Shown: piece after piece, positions 61,009 through 64,000 of the stretch | How the letters are laid out: each line of letters begins with the position of its first letter | How positions within the stretch are numbered: the stretch's first letter is position 1 | Assembly: GCA_964441285.1 (NCBI GenBank) | Contig: CAYTUK010000006.1 | Span: 97,525 to 161,524, forward strand | DNA: 64,000 nt | Direction of reading: 5' to 3' | From: S010-25 sp964441285 | Lineage (GTDB): Bacteria > Pseudomonadota > Gammaproteobacteria > SZUA-229 | Position numbers and translations under genes: made by a program | The notes under the pieces: model-generated | Told to the model about the DNA's origin: nothing | The model's input: only the letters and a program-made list of their open reading frames with translations | The model's database searches: none

Positions 61009-61629
61009 ATGAGGGCGACGATAAAGGGAGCTGACGGTCAGTTACGTTGTAAATGGTGCGGTGTCAGCCCGGAACTTCTTGGTTATCACGATACCGAATG
61101 GGGGTTTCCAGTCAGTAATGACCAGCGCTTATTTGAGAAATTGTGTCTGGAGGGTTTTCAGGCGGGGCTGAGCTGGCGTACTATCCTCGTCAAGCGGGAG
61201 AATTTTCGTTCTGCCTTTCAGCATTTTGATGTTGATCAAATAGCACGTTTCACCCAGCGCGATATTAATCGTCTTCTCAAGGATAAGGGCATTGTTCGCC
61301 ATCGTGGCAAGATCGAGGCGGTTGTCAACAATGCAAAACGAGCGCAGGAACTCATCAGGCAGGCAGGTTCGCTGGCCGCTTTTTTCTGGCGTTACGAACC
61401 GGATGTGAAGCAACTTGCGAAACCACAGACTGTATCGACATCGGTGGCATCGATTGCGTTGTCAAAAGACCTGAAAAAACTGGGCTGGAAATTTATTGGG
61501 CCCACCACGGCGTATGCCTTTATGCAGGCAATGGGGCTGATCAATGATCATGTTGAGGGTTGCGTGATCAGGGGGGAAGTGGAACGTGCGCGCAAAAGAT
61601 TCAGACGTCCATGTGGTGATAAAGAGTAA
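61009..61629 (+). CDS. tag: DNA-3-methyladenine glycosylase I
   Basis: Removes 3-methyladenine from alkylated DNA, starting base excision repair. The 206 residues match the constitutive Tag family. RCKWCGVSPELLGYHDTEWG carries the zinc-ligand cysteine and the conserved Glu. LCLEGFQAGLSWRTIL is the substrate pocket, DLKKLGWKFIGPTTAYAFMQ leads to the helix-hairpin-helix, and NDHVEGCVIRG supplies the C-terminal His and Cys zinc ligands. ATG 61009 follows the methyltransferase closely. It ends ten bases from the convergent NHL gene. Confidence 0.95.
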   Translation: MRATIKGADGQLRCKWCGVSPELLGYHDTEWGFPVSNDQRLFEKLCLEGFQAGLSWRTILVKRENFRSAFQHFDVDQIARFTQRDINRLLKDKGIVRHRGKIEAVVNNAKRAQELIRQAGSLAAFFWRYEPDVKQLAKPQTVSTSVASIALSKDLKKLGWKFIGPTTAYAFMQAMGLINDHVEGCVIRGEVERARKRFRRPCGDKE

Positions 61630-61638
61630 ATCCGCTGC

Positions 61639-62616
61639 TCAATGAGTGGAAGCGGGCTCTGGCCGCCACATTTCCACACGGTTCTCGACCAGATTTGTGG
61701 TGTAGACGGTACCGTTAGGCGCTACGGTCACGGCGGTTTCAGTATAACCTGGGCCACGATGTGAGGTACCAAATGCGGTTAGGAACCTGCCCTGTGAGGT
61801 AAATTTCTGGATGCGGTTGTTTTCCTGATCAGCAACGAAAACATTGCCATGTGGCCCAACTGCGACCCCGGTCGGGGTGCGAAACCAGCCGTTGAATGAG
61901 CCGCGTATATTTGCGGCGAAAGGCCCGCCCCACTTGCGCAGAAAGTGACCGTCGGGACCGAACATCTGGATACGGTCATTGTAGCCGTCGGCTACGTATA
62001 GGGTACCGTCTGGTGCTACTGCAACGTCAGTGGGGTAGTTAAACCATCCTGACTCGACATAGCCCTTTTTGCCCGTATGGCCCCACTGGCGAATAAAGTG
62101 CCCCTGGGGACTGAGTTTTTGCACCCGCTGATTATAGAATCCGGCAACATATATATTGCCCTTTAGATCCGCTGCAATTCCGGCAGGTGAATTGAACTGA
62201 GCAGCTGCTGAGCCTGCTTTGCCCGGTGTACCCAGAGTGCGCTCCAGCGTGCCATCGGCCCCAAATATGAGTACATCGTCATTCCAGAAGTCAGCGGCGT
62301 AAACTTTCCCGTTACGGGCCGCAATATTCATGGGTCGCCCCTGATCGGGTACTGCGATTTGTCTTATGAAGCGCCCATTCGCATCGAAGACCTGGATTCG
62401 ATGGTTCAGGGAATCGGCAACATATACGTGGTTGTCACTATAGGCAATGCCAATAGGATTGTGAAACTGTCCGGGGGCTACGCCCTTTTCACCCCAGGTT
62501 TTCACTAAATGGTAGTTAGGCTCAACGGAGGTGGGAAACCAGGCTAGCCTGATCCCAACACCCAGAATGATGAGTATTCCGGCAGTGATCCAGCTGATAC
62601 GTCTGGTGCGGCTCAT
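61639..62616 (-). CDS. NHL-repeat beta-propeller protein
   Basis: A 325-residue protein with a hydrophobic N-terminal anchor (about 6-26, ISWITAGILIILGVGIRLAW) and then six NHL repeats forming a beta-propeller outside the inner membrane. Repeats show the usual pattern: NPIGIAYSDNHVYVADSLNH, YPTDVAVAPDGTLYVADGYN and TPTGVAVGPHGNVFVADQEN, each followed by R-I-Q. Such propellers bind proteins or small ligands. Its stop lies ten bases from tag. It overlaps the upstream HMA-domain gene by four bases. It is GC-richer than the genes to the left. Confidence 0.9.
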   Translation of the reverse strand: MSRTRRISWITAGILIILGVGIRLAWFPTSVEPNYHLVKTWGEKGVAPGQFHNPIGIAYSDNHVYVADSLNHRIQVFDANGRFIRQIAVPDQGRPMNIAARNGKVYAADFWNDDVLIFGADGTLERTLGTPGKAGSAAAQFNSPAGIAADLKGNIYVAGFYNQRVQKLSPQGHFIRQWGHTGKKGYVESGWFNYPTDVAVAPDGTLYVADGYNDRIQMFGPDGHFLRKWGGPFAANIRGSFNGWFRTPTGVAVGPHGNVFVADQENNRIQKFTSQGRFLTAFGTSHRGPGYTETAVTVAPNGTVYTTNLVENRVEMWRPEPASTH

Positions 62617-62960
62617 ACGTGGCCACCACTGGGATGTTGTACGATCTTGCGCAAGGCGAAACCAGCGTCATAGACGAACTGCTTGAGCTGGGCATCGGTG
62701 AAGTGTGTTCCTGGGCGCACCTGCACGATGGCTACCCCTTTCACAATATTGATATTGATCGTGGTGACGCCGTGATGGCGCACGAACTGCTTCTCAAGCC
62801 CATAAGCGCAGAACGGGCAGGCCAAACCATTCACCTGCAGGACATAGGCATCCTTTGGATAGGTATTCGTGCCATCGGCACGCGCCGAGGCAGGCAGCGA
62901 CAGCGCACTGGCCAACAGCATTATGGGTAATAGTGGAAGCCACAATTTGAAATGAAACAT
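62613..62960 (-). CDS. periplasmic heavy-metal-associated (HMA/MerP-like) protein
   Basis: A 115-residue secreted metal carrier. The signal peptide (about 1-28, ending PASARA-DGTN) sends it to the periplasm. The HMA fold is recognisable by YVLQVNGLACPFCAYGLEKQ with the metal-binding pair Cys48 and Cys51, then ININIVKGVAIVQVRPGTHF and a C-terminal helix. The core differs from MerP's GMTCxxC (here GLACPFC). The ATG at 62960 has a plausible ribosome site (GAGGAGA). It is translationally coupled to the NHL gene and downstream of the outer-membrane-like gene. Confidence 0.88.
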   Translation of the reverse strand: MFHFKLWLPLLPIMLLASALSLPASARADGTNTYPKDAYVLQVNGLACPFCAYGLEKQFVRHHGVTTININIVKGVAIVQVRPGTHFTDAQLKQFVYDAGFALRKIVQHPSGGHV

Positions 62961-63011
62961 GGTTTATCTCCTCTGTTAATGATTTACGGTGGGTCGCCCA
63001 GTGGAACCGAA

Positions 63012-63833
63012 TCAGTAATGCATTTCGATCTCAAAACGGAAGCGGAAGTCGGTGGCGGGCTGATGCCCATTCAGATTACTATAAACAGGTATCTGGATGC
63101 CTGGTCGCAGATTGACCTGGCCGTAGGTCCAGATCATACCTGGAGAGATGAACAGTTCCGTTCCACCGGTATTTGGAAGTTCGATGTCATTGAGCCGGCT
63201 ATGGCCCGTAATCTCCGCATTCAAACCGACGACAAACACGGTATCGGGCATTGTGTAGACGGGTATGCCAGGTCGCCAGCCGCCCGCCAGATTCAGGAAC
63301 AATCGATTACCTCGACGTAGCTCTCCCACGCCACCGCGCGTGTTGATTCGATAGCCAGCACTCGCCCAGTGGTACCATTTGATGCTTTCGTAACCATAGG
63401 CGAGTGCCGCCAGGTAATCGGTTGAGCCGGTGCTCACTCCAGCACTACCCGTGTTAAATAACACCTTCCCCAGTGCGGTGAATGAGCGCAGCGTACCGGG
63501 GCCGGCCCGCCGCCAGAATCGGTATCTGGTCTTGAGGCTGAAGTCCCCGACACCGCTGGACTCGCCATTCTCATAGGGCAATTCCATACCAACGGTCCAA
63601 TTGCTATTGACTCCGTACTTGAACTCACCGGTATACTCGTTGGTTGCTTTGCCCGCCACTTCGGTACGTTGATAGCCCAGGTGATACTCTGTGGCTCCCT
63701 TGAATTCCGTATGCGGGGAGAAAGAAAAGATGGGGCCGTGTGCCAGTGCCGACAGTGGGGCTGCGACCAGGCTAGTGGTGAGCACGATCCAGCACCATCG
63801 ATATATATGGCTATGGTGAATATGCATTTTCAT
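63012..63833 (-). CDS. outer-membrane beta-barrel-like protein of a metal-response cluster
   Basis: A 273-residue exported protein: signal peptide (about 1-32, ending PLSALA-HGPIF), then alternating beta-strand segments rich in aromatic residues (YHLGYQRTEVAGKATNEYTG, SLKTRYRFWRRAG, DYLAALAYGYE), ending in FRFRFEIEMHY. This is typical of an outer-membrane barrel of the uncharacterised transporter type. ATG 63833 has GGGAG at good spacing; the frame runs upstream to 63953 but that would read through the promoter. It is the first gene of a leftward unit with the HMA and NHL genes. Base composition is GC-richer than the main chromosome. Confidence 0.8.
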   Translation of the reverse strand: MKMHIHHSHIYRWCWIVLTTSLVAAPLSALAHGPIFSFSPHTEFKGATEYHLGYQRTEVAGKATNEYTGEFKYGVNSNWTVGMELPYENGESSGVGDFSLKTRYRFWRRAGPGTLRSFTALGKVLFNTGSAGVSTGSTDYLAALAYGYESIKWYHWASAGYRINTRGGVGELRRGNRLFLNLAGGWRPGIPVYTMPDTVFVVGLNAEITGHSRLNDIELPNTGGTELFISPGMIWTYGQVNLRPGIQIPVYSNLNGHQPATDFRFRFEIEMHY

Positions 63834-63894
63834 TATACGTCTCCCAGTTTCTCGTAGAAGCCCCGCGTGGATGTACAGCGGGGACATTATGATC

Positions 63895-63925
63895 ACAATA
63901 AACCTGGAGTGCACTCCAATGTCAA
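63895..63925 (-). promoter_or_regulatory. MerR-family (ZntR/CadR-type) metal-regulated promoter
   Basis: Read leftward: TTGACA (63920-63925), a 19-base spacer, TATTGT (63895-63900). The spacer contains the perfect 14-base palindrome TGGAGTGCACTCCA (63905-63918). A long 19-base spacer with a central dyad is the hallmark of promoters distorted and activated by MerR-family metal sensors. The half-sites TGGAGT/ACTCCA match those reported for ZntR-type operators. It drives the outer-membrane/HMA/NHL genes. Confidence 0.85.
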
Positions 63926-63946
63926 GTTTCGGGTAGACTTTGTTGC

Positions 63947-63975
63947 TTGACAAATATTTAGCCCAGGCCTACCAT
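63947..63975 (+). promoter_or_regulatory. divergent promoter near the window's right end
   Basis: TTGACA (63947-63952), a 17-base spacer and TACCAT (63970-63975) form a rightward promoter. It probably reads a divergent gene beyond the window, most simply the MerR-family regulator of the promoter at 63895-63925. Confidence 0.5.
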
Positions 63976-64000
63976 CTTCGGATTTATCAAAATGAAAAGA

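Noticed and set aside
1..64000. CRISPR arrays, rRNA genes, tRNA genes, prophage or insertion sequences
   Set aside because: No regularly spaced direct repeats, no rRNA or complete tRNA fold, and no transposase, integrase or phage structural gene was seen on either strand.

Overview
The window is a chromosomal segment of a free-living, probably aerobic gammaproteobacterium outside the enteric group. The evidence is housekeeping content (polA, engB, thrB, ubiC, rpsT, argS, priA, hemH, pntAA/AB/B, typA, rluE, tag), a polA - small RNA - engB arrangement like the one around Spot 42 and ErsA, a moderately AT-rich composition, and many cyclic-di-GMP and HDOD signalling proteins. I do not assign a genus. 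Many of these genes lie near the replication origin in other gammaproteobacteria, which fits the cluster of DnaA boxes at about 28.1-28.6 kb.

Layout. 0-8.4 kb: two unknown membrane or secreted proteins, homoserine kinase thrB, a sodium/proton locus (nhaR, an HPF-like ribosome factor, a Bax-inhibitor-1 family protein, nhaA), and a methyltransferase divergent from a LysR regulator. 8.6-15.4 kb: polA, a well-formed candidate sRNA, engB, a ClC chloride channel, rpsT with a UUG start, and ubiC. 15.5-23 kb: a periplasmic cyclophilin, a TusA-like sulfur carrier with a TetR regulator, rmuC, an AI-2E family permease, a PilZ protein, an MFS-acyltransferase fusion and an SCP2 protein. 23.2-28 kb: a leftward priA-argS-SPOR (FtsN-like) block, then a 0.93 kb gene-free region with the DnaA boxes. 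28.9-44.6 kb: fructosamine kinase, a calcium-repeat lipoprotein, a DUF523/TudS protein, hemH, the three-subunit transhydrogenase operon, an orphan ParA, a HIT-like protein, rluE plus a 5'-3' exonuclease, a dynamin-like GTPase divergent from a TPR protein, and typA.

44.7-60 kb is more accessory: a REC-PAS-GGDEF-EAL protein beside an HDOD-GAF-histidine kinase, a membrane GGDEF-EAL protein, an orphan AbiEi-like regulator with a palindromic operator, and a cluster of a fatty acid hydroxylase/sterol desaturase family protein, a TVP38-rhodanese fusion, a pentaheme cytochrome c and a flavin disulfide reductase. An EAL/HDOD protein follows. Three related palindromic repeats lie at 55.8, 60.1 and 60.25 kb; their outer arms change together while the core is conserved.

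61.6-64 kb, after a methyltransferase and tag, is a leftward and visibly GC-richer metal-type cluster (outer-membrane-like protein, periplasmic HMA protein, NHL protein). A textbook MerR-family promoter (TTGACA, 19 bp, TATTGT, with a 14 bp palindrome in the spacer) drives it. The strongest undescribed candidates are the polA-engB sRNA, the DnaA-box cluster, the covarying repeats, the orphan AbiEi unit and the hydroxylase/TVP38-rhodanese/cytochrome/flavoprotein cluster.
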